Of a DNA stretch of 64,000 bases, positions 34,201-45,500 are shown piece by piece; positions within the stretch are counted from its first letter, which is position 1, and each line of letters opens with the position of its first letter. The translations under genes were made by a program, and so were the position numbers. Location of the stretch: NCBI GenBank assembly GCA_029255685.2, contig CM055316.2:77498861-77562860 (forward strand), given 5' to 3'. This DNA comes from Silene conica. Taxonomy: Eukaryota > Streptophyta > Magnoliopsida > Caryophyllales > Caryophyllaceae. The notes beneath the pieces were generated by a model. It saw nothing but the letters and a program-made list of their open reading frames with translations, did not search any database and had not been told where the DNA came from.

Positions 34201-37200
34201 CTTCCGGAGATGTAGGTTGGACTCTAATTCCGTTATTTGATTGCAAATCTTACAATTCCCATTTAAGAGTCCAATTTTTTTGTGAATATATGTTTATACA
34301 TTTATGATAATGGATTAAGCTAACTTAAATCAACCAAATACCGATCTGCGCAGATCATAAGAGTTGGTTATTTTTATGTTTGGTGTGCTGAATATTTCTT
34401 TTTTATGCTGCAAGAGATGAGTGAAATGTTAAGATCAAAGAGTGTCAGAAGACTTGCGATGGAAGGACTTTCCATGTTTGTGAGAGAACCGAAAAAGGAT
34501 GCAAATACACACCTTAAAGAAGCAGCAGAAAGGGGAGCAGATTGGCTTGTAAAGTTGCTTTTAGAGGGAGATAATACTTTGATAAATGATTCAACACCAG
34601 CGTGGCAAATAGCATGCGTGAAAGGTCACATATCTACATTGTTTGCCTTTGTTGAGCAATGTGATCAACAAAAATTCATCGAACTTTGTCAGAACAACCA
34701 ACAAACACCTCTTCACCATATAAAATTGGTAAAATATGAGGACTACAAGAAGCTGTTGGAAAATCCAATAATGCAGGGGCTCAAGAATCAACTTGACAGC
34801 AATGGTGCCACTCCGTTGCACCGAGCCATAGAACGCAATGACATTGAATTGACAAAAGCATTGTTAGACACTGAGGGCATACAGCTTGATATTGAGGATC
34901 AGAATCATAAAACTGTTCTGGATTTACTGGAAGAAAAATATATCCCCAATGGTATCTTCTTGGAGCTGTACAAAGAGTTGCTAGAAAATCCACTCATGAC
35001 ACAGGAATTGAAGAATCGGGTTGACAAGAATGCAGCTACATCTTTGCATCGAGCCATTGAACGCAATAACCTTCAACTAACAAAAACACTGTTAGAAACC
35101 AAGAGTGTAAAACTCGACATTGAGGACCTGAATCATAAAACAGCTCTGGATTTACTGGAGGCACGGTGTATTACCCATCATAATTTCTTTGAGCTCTATA
35201 AAGAGTTGTTAGCAAATCCAGTCATGACGCAGGAATTGAAAAATAGGGTTGACAATAATGGGGCTACGCCTCTGCACCGTGCAATAGTACAAAATGCCCG
35301 GGGACTAGTGAAAGCATTGATGGAGACTAAGGGCATAAGACTCGAAATTAAGGACAACAATGGTATAACAGCGTTGGATTTGATTGAAGAACGCTGCAGT
35401 ATTAGATCTGCCGATGTATACTGGTACGAGTTGTACAAGAAATTGTTGGCGATTCCAGAGAGGTTGCAGAAGATGAAGAATCGCAAAGGTAGCAGCGGAG
35501 CCACTCCTTTGCACATAGTAATAGAACAAGATGACCTGGTGCTGGCAAAAGCATTGGTGCAGAGTAAGGGAATAAAATTTAACATCAAGGACACACATGG
35601 GAAAACAGCTTTAGATTTGATTGAGGAGAGATGCAATCAATTTGATAGCCTATGGCATGATTTATATGAGGAGTTGTTAGCGAATACATCAATGACATAT
35701 GAGATGAAGAATCGGGTTGACATGAATGGAGCTACGCCTTTGCACAGAGCAATAGCACACAATTCCAAGAAGCTAGCAAAAATACTAATGGAGATTAAGG
35801 GTGTAGAATATGAAATCAGAGACAATAATGGTAAAACAGCGGTAGATATGATTGAAGAGCGATGCAAATACAGAGACATTGATGGATTCTGGTTTGAGCG
35901 ATACAAGGAGCTGTTAGCAAACCCAGACATGCTTCAAAAGCTAAAGAATCACAGAGGCAGTAGTGGAGTCACGCCTTTGCATATAGCAATAGAGTGGGAT
36001 GATCTGAAGCTGGCAAAAATACTGGTACATACTAAGGGTATAGAACTCAGTATCAGAAACAGATATAGGAAAACGGCTCTAGATTTGATCGAAGAGCGAT
36101 GTGATCAAAATGGTGGCCTATGGTATGAACTATACAAGGAGTTGTTAGATAATCCAAACTATGTGCATGAATTGAAGAATCGTCGGGTTGGAATCGACAA
36201 AGAGACTCCTCTACACCGAGCAATTAAGTGGAATGACATCAGGCTGGCAAAAACATTGTTGGAGACGAAGGGAGTTGAACTCGACATTGAGGATAGGAAT
36301 GGTAACACGGCCTTGGATTTACTTGAGGAGTGCTATGATTCTGGAAAATGGGTATGTGTTAAACTTGCTTTTACTTTAGGTGCTATTTAATTGGTCATTC
36401 TAGTGCATAACCTATCTCATAAGATAAAATAATTTATCTTATGATGTTCTAGATAGTAACACACAATAAGATTTTTTTGGTTGTTAGAGGCTTAGAGCTT
36501 TAGAGGACCTCTTTCTGGTGCGAGAAATTTTGGAAGGACACACCTTAGGAGTCTAGTGTAGCAGTTATCATGGCCACAGTAACTGTTGGATAGCCAAATT
36601 CGAACTGGAAAACTGTTGAAAGCACAAGCAATTGATTGCTGTTAATGAAACATATTGCAGGGTGAGATGTGCCGTGAAATAAGGCTGGACCCAAGCCTCA
36701 AAATTTTCAGGTTCAAATACCTACAACGGAGGACATCGCTCAAAGACATGAACAACACACTTTCCGTAGTAGCAGCTCTATTAGCCACAATCACGTTTGC
36801 GGCGGGGTTCACTGTTCCAGGCGGTGTGGACAACACGAATGGGACAGCCACCTTAGGAACAAAAGCAGCCTTTCTCGTGTTCTCAATCGCAAACACTCTA
36901 GCAATGTGCAGCTCCATGGTGGTATTGTTTACGGTGATTGGTGCAATGATTTGGGAGGCTCACCCTAAAGCCACCCCTCTAATTGACTTATGTGTGTCCT
37001 TGCTCCAGCTCTCCTTGTGTGGTACAATTGTGGCATTTATGACGGGGGTGTATGCCATTATGGCCCCTAAGGTTCAATGGGTTGCCTTTGTCGTGATCAT
37101 TTTGTGCTCAGTAGCGTTTGTTGGGGCTTTGATTGTTGTTTCCACCTTCTGGCCCCTCCTTTACAAGCCTTTCAAATTGATGAAAGGTGTTGTGTGTAAG

Positions 37201-37401
37201 GTAGTTAGACACTTGAAATGTGGGAATTGCTGTAGCACCCAAGGGAGTCCATCTGACGGAGCGCGATATGTTCTTTCAGACCAGTCGAGTCCAAATGGTC
37301 TAAGAATGACTCCCTTACGACCCAACGATCCTCAGATGTTTAGAAAATCAAACACTGTAGTGATCAGTCGAGCCTCCGAGAGTCCAGCATCGGCTGTTTA
37401 A
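28217..37401 (+). CDS. Ankyrin-repeat protein with C-terminal PGG membrane domain (ACD6-like class)
   Basis: Five exons: 28217-28588, 29537-29870, 33544-34215, 34415-36351 and 36661-37401. Junctions (CACCAG/GTAATT, CTCAG/GGCG, CAACG/GTATGT, ATGCAG/AG, GTAG/GTTGG, GCAAG/AG, AATGG/GTATGT, TTGCAG/GGTG) preserve phase and give 1351 residues. Exons 1-3 hold divergent ankyrin repeats (NPLHYAAKEGN, NPLHHASK, TPLHIAARKGN). Exon 4 holds seven tandem units of about 78 residues (ATPLHRAI ... KTALDLIEERC ... YELYKELL). Exon 5 holds the PGG domain: TFAAGFTVPGG at about 1150-1160, then four hydrophobic helices. Family knowledge: such proteins sit in the plasma membrane or ER, and ACD6 controls salicylate-dependent defence. 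This gene's own role is not known. The start is the first ATG of the conserved exon. Intron 2 (3.7 kb) is swollen by transposons. AATAAA motifs lie at about 37660 and 37761. Confidence 0.9.
28918..29113. mobile_element. MULE-type MITE in intron 1 of ankyrin gene 1
   Basis: 196 bp between perfect 9-bp direct repeats ATTATTATT (28909-28917, 29114-29122). Ends TAGTAAGTCTTGCTTGCGACGG and, on the other side, GTTACAAATAAGAATTTGTG. It is the inverse-oriented sister of the 195-bp copy at 59320. Confidence 0.85.
29330..29505. mobile_element. Decayed relative of the MULE-MITE family in intron 1
   Basis: Ends with GTGACGGATTTAACCCGTTACC and GAGAATTTGTG like the intact copies. The other end is diverged (ATTTGTGATCAC), and no clear target duplication is visible. 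Confidence 0.4.
29938..31067. mobile_element. hAT-type element in intron 2 of ankyrin gene 1, host to a second hAT
   Basis: Bounded by a perfect 8-bp repeat TGAGACAG (29930-29937, 31068-31075). Ends CATAGGCGTATCC and, inverted, CAGTGGCGTTTTTATGG. Without the nested insertion it is about 490 bp. It contains a tRNA-like segment on the minus strand (30262-30325, GGTGTAGTGGTTAGATAC and GGGTTCAATTCCC). No transposase. Confidence 0.82.
30406..31041. mobile_element. hAT-type MITE nested inside the 29938-31067 element
   Basis: Perfect 8-bp target duplication CCTGCACC (30398-30405, 31042-31049). Terminal inverted repeats TAGGGCTGAGCAAAA and TTTTGCTCACCCCTA, 14 of 15 matching. The subterminal DNA is packed with GGATATCCGATCCG-type motifs in both orientations. 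636 bp, non-coding. Confidence 0.87.
31178..31361. mobile_element. MULE-type MITE in intron 2 of ankyrin gene 1
   Basis: 184 bp between perfect 9-bp repeats TACATATAA (31169-31177, 31362-31370). Ends CACAAATTCTCATTGTAGACGG and CGTTACAAGCAAGACTAACTG. Same family and orientation as the copy at 59320. Confidence 0.83.
31600..31780 (+). mobile_element. LTR/TRIM-related fragment in intron 2
   Basis: Shows the same LTR-end sequence as the TRIM at 24365 (TTTTGGTTGAGATGGTTC) followed by the primer-binding site TGGTATCAGAGCC at about 31670 and GTGTGACAGAAGGTCACGGG. A second terminal repeat is not found, so it is a partial fossil. Confidence 0.6.
32243..32326. repeat. 41-bp tandem duplication in intron 2
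   Basis: TTAATTCGATTATTTCTG through GTAAAGAATGG is repeated exactly once more with a 41-bp offset. Confidence 0.85.
32500..33250. other. Intron 2 stretch without recognisable element
   Basis: Contains a small inverted pair TTTGTTTACCTTT / AAAGGTAAACAA near 32588-32645, and a more GC-rich part (32700-32850) with frames that show no domain. No additional exon joins in phase here. Confidence 0.4.
33300..33395 (+). mobile_element. SINE fragment, TS/SolS-like 3' part
   Basis: GGGGTAAGGCGGTGTACCTCC, followed by TACCTCACCATAGGTGC and then TTTCTGTTGTTG, matches the layout of the 3' region of plant TS-type tRNA-derived SINEs (GTAAGGTCTGCGTACA ... GTTGTTGTTG). The tRNA-related head is not recognised. 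It lies about 150 bp before exon 3 of ankyrin gene 1. Confidence 0.5.
34741..36330 (+). repeat. Seven tandem coding units of about 78 codons in ankyrin exon 4
   Basis: The TPLHxAI motif recurs at about 34805, 35035, 35263, 35503, 35731, 35968 and 36205, a spacing of 228-240 bp. Each unit has one good ankyrin repeat, a second half repeat (KTALDLIEE) and a helical linker (ELYKELLANP). Units 3-4 resemble units 5-6 more than each other: GATPLHRAI then GSSGATPLHIVI, against GATPLHRAI then GSSGVTPLHIAI. This points to a two-unit block duplication. Confidence 0.85.
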
Positions 37402-38113
37402 AGTACAACCCAGTGAACCACACTCATCAGAGAACACAAGCACACAGGTGATAGAATGGAGCTTTTGAAGCCAATGTTGGCAGAGTCACTACCCTAGGAA
37501 CCTGAATTATCAGCGAACACGAACACACTTGTCAGTTGTCACACAGGTCTCTGATGATCCCACTGGAAGCTCTTGAACATTGAAAACAGTAGTTGGAAAA
37601 CACAAACAGGGATGCTGTTTTATCCTCCGACTCTCCTGCTATGGGATCTGAAATTAAAATAAACTTTAGTGAACCTTAGTTACCTATTATCTTAATATCG
37701 TATATTCTGTTAATCAGTTTCACGGAAAATATGATGGAACTCATGGCCACTGCTCTCTTGAATAAAATCCATTCTGTTGTCTTTGTGCTGTTTCTGCGAC
37801 AAGGATTTGCTCAAGAATTTTGTTGGAGTTTTTTCCTGTAATGTCATTCAGTTTTTATGGTCAAAGTCACTCGACTTTAACCATCAATTGCTACAATTAC
37901 AAATTGAGTTACATTGTAAAGTAGTTTTAACTTCATTGGTCACCTATAATTTGCCAGGGACATTGAGATTTGTTCATCCAGTATTCTTCTTTGGTAGAAG
38001 GCCTCGGAGCAGCTAGCGACTGGGTAATCCCCTGAGTTTTAGGTATGATGTAATGTTTTTTTTTGTTGAACTGCTAAGTGTTTGTTCATGTCATAATCTC
38101 CCTTTTAATTGAC
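37402..38113. other. 3' flank of ankyrin gene 1
   Basis: Probable 3' UTR and downstream sequence with AATAAA signals. Frames here (such as at 37777) carry no domain. Confidence 0.5.
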
Positions 38114-38341
38114 TTTTTAAAGGGTTAGAGCTTGAGAGGACCTCTTTCTGGTTCGAGAAAATTTGGAAGGACGCACTTTAGGAGTCTAGTATAGCAGTTA
38201 CCATGGCCACAATAACTGTTGGATGGAGAAGTGCGAACTGGATAACTGTTGAAAGCACAAGCAATTGATTGTTGTTAATGAAACATATTGCCAGGTGAGA
38301 TGTGCCGTGAAATAAGGCTGGACCCAAGCCTCAAAATTTTC
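38114..38341 (+). pseudogene. Orphan copy of ankyrin-PGG intron 4 and the first bases of exon 5
   Basis: Matches 36483-36709 closely (TAGAGCTT through CCTCAAAATTTTC), including the intron end and the first about 47 bases of the PGG exon (GTGAGATGTGCCGTGAAATA). The acceptor region reads TTGCCAG where gene 1 has TTGCAG, and the homology stops abruptly at 38341. No following PGG sequence exists. It is a remnant of a third family member or of an unequal exchange. Confidence 0.85.
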
Positions 38342-38367
38342 CAATATACATGATTTTTTTATGACGT

Positions 38368-38505
38368 AGTTGGCGAAATATGATCATTATCGCACCGTTA
38401 TATATCATATTTTAATTTAAATCCAACTAAAAAATTTAAATTCAACAAAAAAAACTACTCCCCCGTCGTTGGCGAAATATGATCATTATCGCACCGTTAT
38501 ATATG
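38368..38505. repeat. Short direct repeat beside the Copia fossil
   Basis: GTTGGCGAAATATGATCATT and the following ATCGCACCGTTATATAT occur twice, about 99 bp apart (38369 and 38468). This may mark a slippage or an insertion edge. Confidence 0.7.
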
Positions 38506-39780
38506 CTTAGTTGGTGTATCAGCAGCTTCAGCAATTCCTTCACCTCTGATTCACAATGACCATCCCGATTGCAATGATTACAATGAAGTTGTTGTCTTTC
38601 AGTGCGGGTCATTTGCGAAGGGGGTTTAGATGGAAGGGCGAGACTCAGAACGAGGCTTACAACGCGGTTTAATATGCACATTAAAGTTAGAAATTTCAGG
38701 CACAGATTCTTTCAATTTGTCAAGGTCATGAATGCGCGCGCTCCTCCTGTGTTACCATATGAAAAGCGCGAGCGGCAGAGGCCAGAGTGGTCTGGGCCAA
38801 TATCACCGGACGTAGGGAGGCATAGGGTCCCGGCAACAGGCCGAGCAGGAACTGGTGGAGTCGGTCTGACTCACGGTTCTTTATTAAAACCGTCACAATG
38901 GACTCCCTATATCTTAAAAAATTCGTTCCTGCCATACGTTTTGCCTTTTATGTCGTTTTCTATTAGAAAACGTCACGATAGCTGCGACAAGATGGGTTTT
39001 TTCATACTAGTGCGTGTTGTTTGCCACTAGTACATTTATTACAACAGTCACAAGTAATGATAGGTTCGAGGGTGTCTTAAGTCATCCCACAGTTGACAGA
39101 GTGTGCTGTAGTAAACAACCACTGACATTCCGTCGGTCTGTTGGCAATCATGAAGAGTAGCCTTAAGTTGTTGAATACGGGATCCGTCCACAACTCCAAA
39201 CCTCTCGTGGAGGTCATCCCACAACCTTTTGGCATTTTTATATTTCGGAGAATTGCACGTACCTCAGAGGAAATCGTAATGGAGAGCCACGACACGTGCT
39301 TACTGTGAATGGTTTCCCAATCATCCGCAGTACAGGGGGCCTTCGGCTCATTAAGAGTCCCATTAACAAACACGAATTTACGACGAGATTTGAGAGCCAT
39401 ACTTATATCATGAACCCAATCATCAAAATTGGTTAAGGTAAGGCGAATCGGAGTGATAGAGTCGTCAGGACGATCTTGAGGTCCAAGATAGTACGAGGAA
39501 GATTGATCGATCTTCGATGGGGTACTGCCGCCTGGAGGGCCATCGGCGTTAGTCATACTTGCAAGATTTTTAATTTGTGATTTTTAGAACTTCTGATACC
39601 ATGATAATATTGATAAACTGACAATATTGATAAGCATAGCCAACTCAAACGTTGCCTTCCTTTCATTACACCAATTAATTTATAATACATGATATGCTAG
39701 GGTTGTAAGACTACTACACTGAAAGCAAACCGAATATGGGTCTTGGGCTCATAAACTCTAACTCTATTAGGGGATGTCAT
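38500..39780 (-). mobile_element. Ty1/Copia LTR retrotransposon fossil (gag and 5' LTR side)
   Basis: On the minus strand, gag-type Copia sequence is recognisable at about 38500-39560 (LTLTNFDDW, the LLGLLPGPYASLRPVIL region and a CCHC zinc knuckle). It is preceded by a primer-binding site, TGGTATCAGA, at about 39595-39605 and LTR-like sequence up to about 39780. Protease, integrase and reverse transcriptase are absent. It is a broken, partial copy with multiple disruptions. It appears inserted into another Copia fossil. Confidence 0.75.
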
Positions 39781-40000
39781 GGGATCCACGATAGTAAGGA
39801 GAAGTCGGATCAATTTTGGGTGCTTCAGGGTGAACGCCTTCCCCGGTCATGGCGGCTATACAGAGAATTTTCGTGGTGGCAGATTGTGTTTTGTGGTTTT
39901 TAGGTTAGGGATACCATGTTAAAAGTGTGAAAGGGTAAGTTGTATTATTGATTAGCCATAAGGCGGGATTATTATATAATTACAAAGACGGGCTCACAGT
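39780..40000 (-). mobile_element. Second Ty1/Copia fossil (gag head and LTR end)
   Basis: On the minus strand a primer-binding-site-like TGGTATCCC at about 39917, with LTR-like sequence beyond it, precedes a typical Copia gag start (PTSPYYRGSHD) at about 39785-39860. It is cut off where the LTR of the neighbouring Copia begins, so this one is the older host of the insertion. Fragment only. Confidence 0.6.
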
Positions 40001-40964
40001 AAATGGGTGAAAGATCCACGCTTTCTTCCTCAAAACTTCTTGATATCCTCGTTAAAGGCTTTGTGAAGAAACAACGATGTTATGGAGGGCAGGCAGAAAG
40101 GTCTTACATTCAATCTAGAGATCTCTGTTTCGTAAAAGATGGCTTTTATTTGGTTTCAACAATATTATATTTCGTTTTTTTATACGTCTATTGTAGATGC
40201 CATATCACTTTCGTTTATTTTTTAATCCTATCACCCATCATGTTATTATTCCAAAAGTCTAACCTGCGCGATAGACTAACCATTCAAATAATAGCAGCAG
40301 GTAGTGACTTGATTTATCTATTCAATTATTATACGCATTTTGTCCTGACTTGATTAATCACATGTAAATGAATTAAGTACTCTTATAATGTATTATTGGA
40401 CCCGAAATAGTTGATTTCGTCAGTCAACACTCGAGCACATGTGTCCGATGAAACTACAATTATTATATACAACAAGTTTCCTTTATAATGGGTATATCCG
40501 TCATAAGCTTGCGATGAGTCACATACTACCCATGTCAGTGGCGGATCTTGAGAAGTTTTATTAGGGGGCCCGGGACGGAGCATAGTGGCATTGTATTTTA
40601 TGTTTTAACTCAAACAACTTGGTAACTTATTAAATTGAGATCTTTTTACATACAATTCATCCTACAGTTCTAAATATTGAATAATTTAACTCCATTAAAT
40701 TCAGTTCAGACGCTTTCAGTCTAAACCCAGGGCTTATATCGTCAATAATCGGCTTGAAATTAAAAGTTTTTTACTTTTTTTACCAATATGTATGGAGTAG
40801 TAAACTATTTGCACCAATACGTATGAGGAGATTTGATATTTCACTTACCACCGGCCCAAAACTCAGGGGGGCCTGGCCTCGGCGCGGGACAACATATGTT
40901 ATTTTTGTTTATCTCTCACACATGGATGTTATTAGGACGAATATGTCGGTCACAAATGAGAATT

Positions 40965-40968
<4 letters not shown>
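40001..40968. other. Intergenic transposon debris
   Basis: Fragments only: about 40489-40525 (TATATCCGTCATAAGCTTGCG) and about 40941-40970 (GTCGGTCACAAATGAGAATT) resemble the MULE-MITE ends, and 40535-40560 (CAGTGGCGGATCTTGAG) resembles a hAT end. No gene recognised. Confidence 0.5.

Positions 40969-41035
<67 letters not shown>
40969..41035. repeat. (TA)n microsatellite
   Basis: About 33 uninterrupted TA units. It abuts a TIR element exactly at its right edge. Confidence 0.95.
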
Positions 41036-41038
<3 letters not shown>

Positions 41039-42045
41039 TTGGGATCACATGAGTCCACCCTAAATATTTGAGTCCATGAGTCTAACAATGATATCATAAG
41101 TTGTGTAAAAAATATCACGTGTTTTCAATATCAATTTTTTTTCCTTTTTTTGTTTTTTGTCTTTTTCAATATTACTTTTTTTTTTCTTTTTTTGCCTTTT
41201 CTTTTAAAATGACATTTTCTTTATTAAAAAAATTTTCCCTTTTTTAGTATGCATTTTTTTTAAAACAAACACGTTTTTTTTTAATAAAAAGGCGTTTTTT
41301 CTCGATTTTTTTTTCATTACAATATCACAGGTTCTTCAAAATAATATCACAAAAAAAAATTCGAGAAAAAATATTTCGGAAAAAAAATTCGAGAGAAAAA
41401 ATTGAAAAAAAATATCTCCGGGCAAAAAAGTTCTTGAAAAAATTTCGTGATATTGTTTAACAAAAGGCGTTTTTTCTCGAAAATTTTTTTCGATTTTTTT
41501 TCATTACAATATCACAAGTTACTCAATACAATATCACCGGTTCTTCAAAATAATATCACAAAAAAAAATTCGAGAAAAAAATATTTCGGAAAAAATATTC
41601 GAGGGAAAAAATTGAAAAAAATATTTGAAAAAATTTTTACCGGGAAATTTTTTTCGTGATATTGTTTAGTATAGTGCGTGATATTGTTTAACATAAGGCG
41701 TTTTTTCTCGAAATTTTTTTCGATTTTTTTCATTACAATTTCACAAGCTACTCAATACAATATCACAAAAAAAAATTGAAAAAAAAAAATTGAAAAAAAA
41801 TCGAGAAAAAAAATTGAAAAAAAAAATTTTGAAAAAAAAAATTCAGGAAAAAAAGTTTTGGAAAAAATTTCGTGATATTGTTTTATATAGTGCGTGATAT
41901 TGTTTCCTTTGATATTGTATTGAAAAGGTTGTGACATTGTGATATTGTAGTGTAAAAAAAACGTGATATTTTTTAATACAACTTGTGATACTCTAAATGG
42001 ACTCATGGACTCAAATATTTAGGTGGACTCACCGGATCCCGCCTC
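41036..42045. mobile_element. TIR element embedded in (TA)n (Micron-like), about 1 kb
   Basis: Both ends carry a roughly 45-bp inverted repeat: GGGATCACATGAGTCCACC with TAAATATTTGAGTCCATGAG, against GGATCCGGTGAGTCCACC with TAAATATTTGAGTCCATGAG. (TA)n lies on both sides (to 41035 and from 42046). The interior is a simple array of CGTGATATTGTTT and TTCGAGAAAAAA motifs in both orientations. Non-coding. Rice Micron elements are known to target TA microsatellites; membership of the same group is inference. Confidence 0.7.
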
Positions 42046-42083
42046 TATATATATATATATATATATATAGATAGATAGATAGA

Positions 42084-42366
42084 CTTGGGATCCGGTGAGA
42101 ACCACCTTACAATGAGAACTTTGTGAGAACTCTACCTTACGGACTTTTTTAAAAAAAATTAGTGACATAATTGGATTCGGCATGACATTTTATAGCTAAA
42201 GAACATATTTCTTGGTCTAAAAAATAAATACTAGTTACGGAAATCAAGGTGAGATACGTTTTATTTATTTGCATGCACCTACTATCTATTTTTTCGTATC
42301 TATCATTTTTCCGCCACTAGTATTTATTTTCTAGACCAAGAAATATGTTCTCTGGCCATAAAATTA
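42084..42366. mobile_element. Second foldback element in the same TA tract
   Basis: Begins GGGATCCGGTGAGAACCACC directly after TA/GATA repeats. It contains a near-perfect inverted repeat of about 48 bp (42185-42235 with 42317-42366, core CTTGGTCTAAAAAATAAATA) and ends in another TA tract. No coding capacity. Confidence 0.6.
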
Positions 42367-42581
42367 TATATATATATATATTCTATATATATATCAATGT
42401 TGAGTAGTGGTCTGAAGATGTACCAAAAACCACACCCCATTGCCCATTGGCCATTACTTGATTTCCACTTTTTAATTTTGTCAATTCTCATTTCTTTTGT
42501 TTCTCTTTACAGTCCAGACACCAGATCGTGAGATAGTTTAACTAATACGGAGTACTCTTTATTGGCATTCGGGTTAATTCA

Positions 42582-45500
42582 ATGGACCGCCTCTTAAGCG
42601 CAGCTTCATATGGTGATATGGAGGTTTTTAGGGAAGTTATTAAGGAAATCGGTGTTGGGGAGTTGAGTTCATTTCTTATGGGCCGGAATGAGTTAGCGGG
42701 TGGTAACTTGATTCATAGGGCCGTGAAAGCGAATTCCTATGTATTCTTGTGTGAAGCTCTGACGATTTTACCATCCGACGTGATTCTTGAATATATGTGT
42801 CAGGCTGAGACATCGACAGGGTCAACCCCACTCCATTATGCAGCCAACGATGGTAATATCTTCATGGTCAAACTATTGGTCAATGCCTATGTCGCTGCCT
42901 CCATTGCTCTTGGTAACCACCAGGTGATATACTCATGATCCTATCCGTTATTATTTATCATAAAATAGTCATTTTTCTTTTCATCAGTTGTCCTCCCTCT
43001 ATTCTTTTTATATCATCTCATTCCCCTTTTTGACACTATTTACAATCGAGTATTCAACGTCAGTTTTCTCTCAATCCGTTCACGGAAATATATTCATGTG
43101 GGATCGTTTTTAATTTGTCTTGATAAGAGGATTAAGAATATCAAAATTTTATAATTTTTAGTAGTATATAGCTAAAGATATAATCGAAACAAAATGAGTA
43201 TTGGCAAACGTGTATAAAGAAATGGGGTGATATAAAAAGAATGGAGGGAGTACCATATGATGAATATAGCCCTATAAGAGCTTAGGAATAAATAAAACTT
43301 GTTAATGTAAGCATATTGTTACAGTAGCATATTTGGTCGTGGGTCTGTAATGGATAGTGCTAGGGCGACACCGGGTGTTACCGATTTCGGTAACACCCTA
43401 ATAAAAAATAGAAAAAAATAGAAAATAGAAAATTAAATTTTCGTATTTGCGCCAATTTTGAAAGGGTAGAACCGTAAATCACATATTTATCATATTAATA
43501 AAATAAAATATAATAACTAAAACTAGATAATACGGTGGTTGATTCGGGGCCGACGGTGGTCGGCCGTCAACGCCGCCGGTCGCCGCCAGTCTACGGTGGC
43601 AACCATCAAATGAAACCTCAAAAATGTTATTAGTGGGGCTTGATCACTTAACCTCTGGGATGATATACATTTACTAATACCATTATGCCATATAGATCTT
43701 TTTAATAAATTTGTATCTCTTTTGGTATATATGCCTATGTTAAAACTTTGGCTAAAACAATATGTACGTATAATAATTATTACATGTATTTATAACTTAT
43801 AATCAATATAATTCTTGAAGGTGATTTTTGTGAAACTTGGTAATGAGCGATATTTTTTAGTTATGAAGTTTTTTTTTTTTTTTTTTTTTGTGAGTTTTCT
43901 TAGAATATAAATAAGTATATATGTTATATTTTGGAAACTATTAAAAGTAAGTAAATCAATTCAAATTTTCCAAAAAAATAATATATTCCATAATTCATTA
44001 AATTTTTAATTTAATTAATAAAATAATTATTATTACTCTTAAATAATATTCTAATCCAATATTTCAAATTTATTTAAATATATAACTCTAATACAACTAT
44101 GTTATTAACTACTATAATATTAACCACTCATGTAAGTAGTAATAACAACAATAATAGCAACTCGAGTAATGAAAGTCATAATAGCAGCAACATGGTAGTA
44201 AAATTAACAATAATAAATGCAGAGGTAGTGAATGAAAAATGAAAAAATAGTGACAGTAGTGGGAGAAGTGAAAGTAATAGTTAGGGGTGTTCAGAATAAA
44301 CCGAACCGCAATAACCGAATCGAAAAACCGTACATTTTTAAAGTTCGATTAACCGAACCGTAATGACAAAGTGATTCGGTGAACCGAACCGTTATAAATT
44401 TATTATAGACACGATCCAGTTAAGGTTCGCAATTTTAGAAAAGAGGTTAACCAAACCGAACCGAACCGTTTCACAAAAAAGTAAGCAAAAGATTAAAATA
44501 TTATATAATCGAACTTAATCATACTAAATTAATTAAATCGATTGATTAAAAAGTTAATCAACATCAAAATTAAAAAGATCAGTTGACAAATCCATTGACA
44601 AAATCAATTTTATTGTTTATATTTATTTTCCGCACGTTTTTATTTTCATTGTACTTTTTATTTACTGAATAAATAATTACAATATTTTTATTATCCGTTT
44701 TGTATTTATATTATTGTTTTTTTTGCATAATACAAATCTTGGCCTAAATACAGAACGTATTATTCGGAAATAAAAATAAATTTCATAAGAGTATTTTTGC
44801 TTAGTAAGTTTTTTTCCGTTATAAAGGAGAGAGAAACGAAAATAAATATTATAATATTAGGTGAGTAATCTTCCGAAATTAATTATCTTCGATTGATCAA
44901 AACGTTAATGAACATCAAAATCGACAAAAGTTGAGGAAAAAAGGTGGAAACGAAAAGGATTTAAAAAAAAAACGTTGCTATTGGGGTTCGAACACACACG
45001 CACTTAAATGTTTGTATTTTGCAAGTAATCTTGTAACCAACTAAGCAAGGGTATAAACACATTTATTTAACAACTACATATCTTTATATTATTCAATGTA
45101 CTTCATATTATTCGTTTACATCTAATTTAGTTTTTCACCTATTCATTTCCTTATTTTTAAACATTTAGTGATTTATTTCTTTATTTTTAAAACAAATTAT
45201 TATTAGCTTAAATCTTTTCATTTGACCATATCTTATTGTTGAGATTTTTATGCAAAAAAAAAAATCTTCCTTAGATAATTCACATTTGGTGATAAAATTT
45301 GGAGGGAAACATTATCTTTTTGTTTAAATTGTATGCAAAAATATCTTTTCCTTAATATTTAGTGTTAATCTTGATTATTAATCAAATTAATTTAGTGTTG
45401 ATCTAATTTTAATTTGACGATTGAATTTAGGATTATCTAAATTTAATTTGACGATTTGATCTTGATTAATGTTTTGATTAATATAATTATTTTAGGGTAA

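Noticed and set aside
40754-41071. 105-codon frame with a long Tyr-Ile repeat
   Set aside because: The repeat is the translation of a (TA)n microsatellite.
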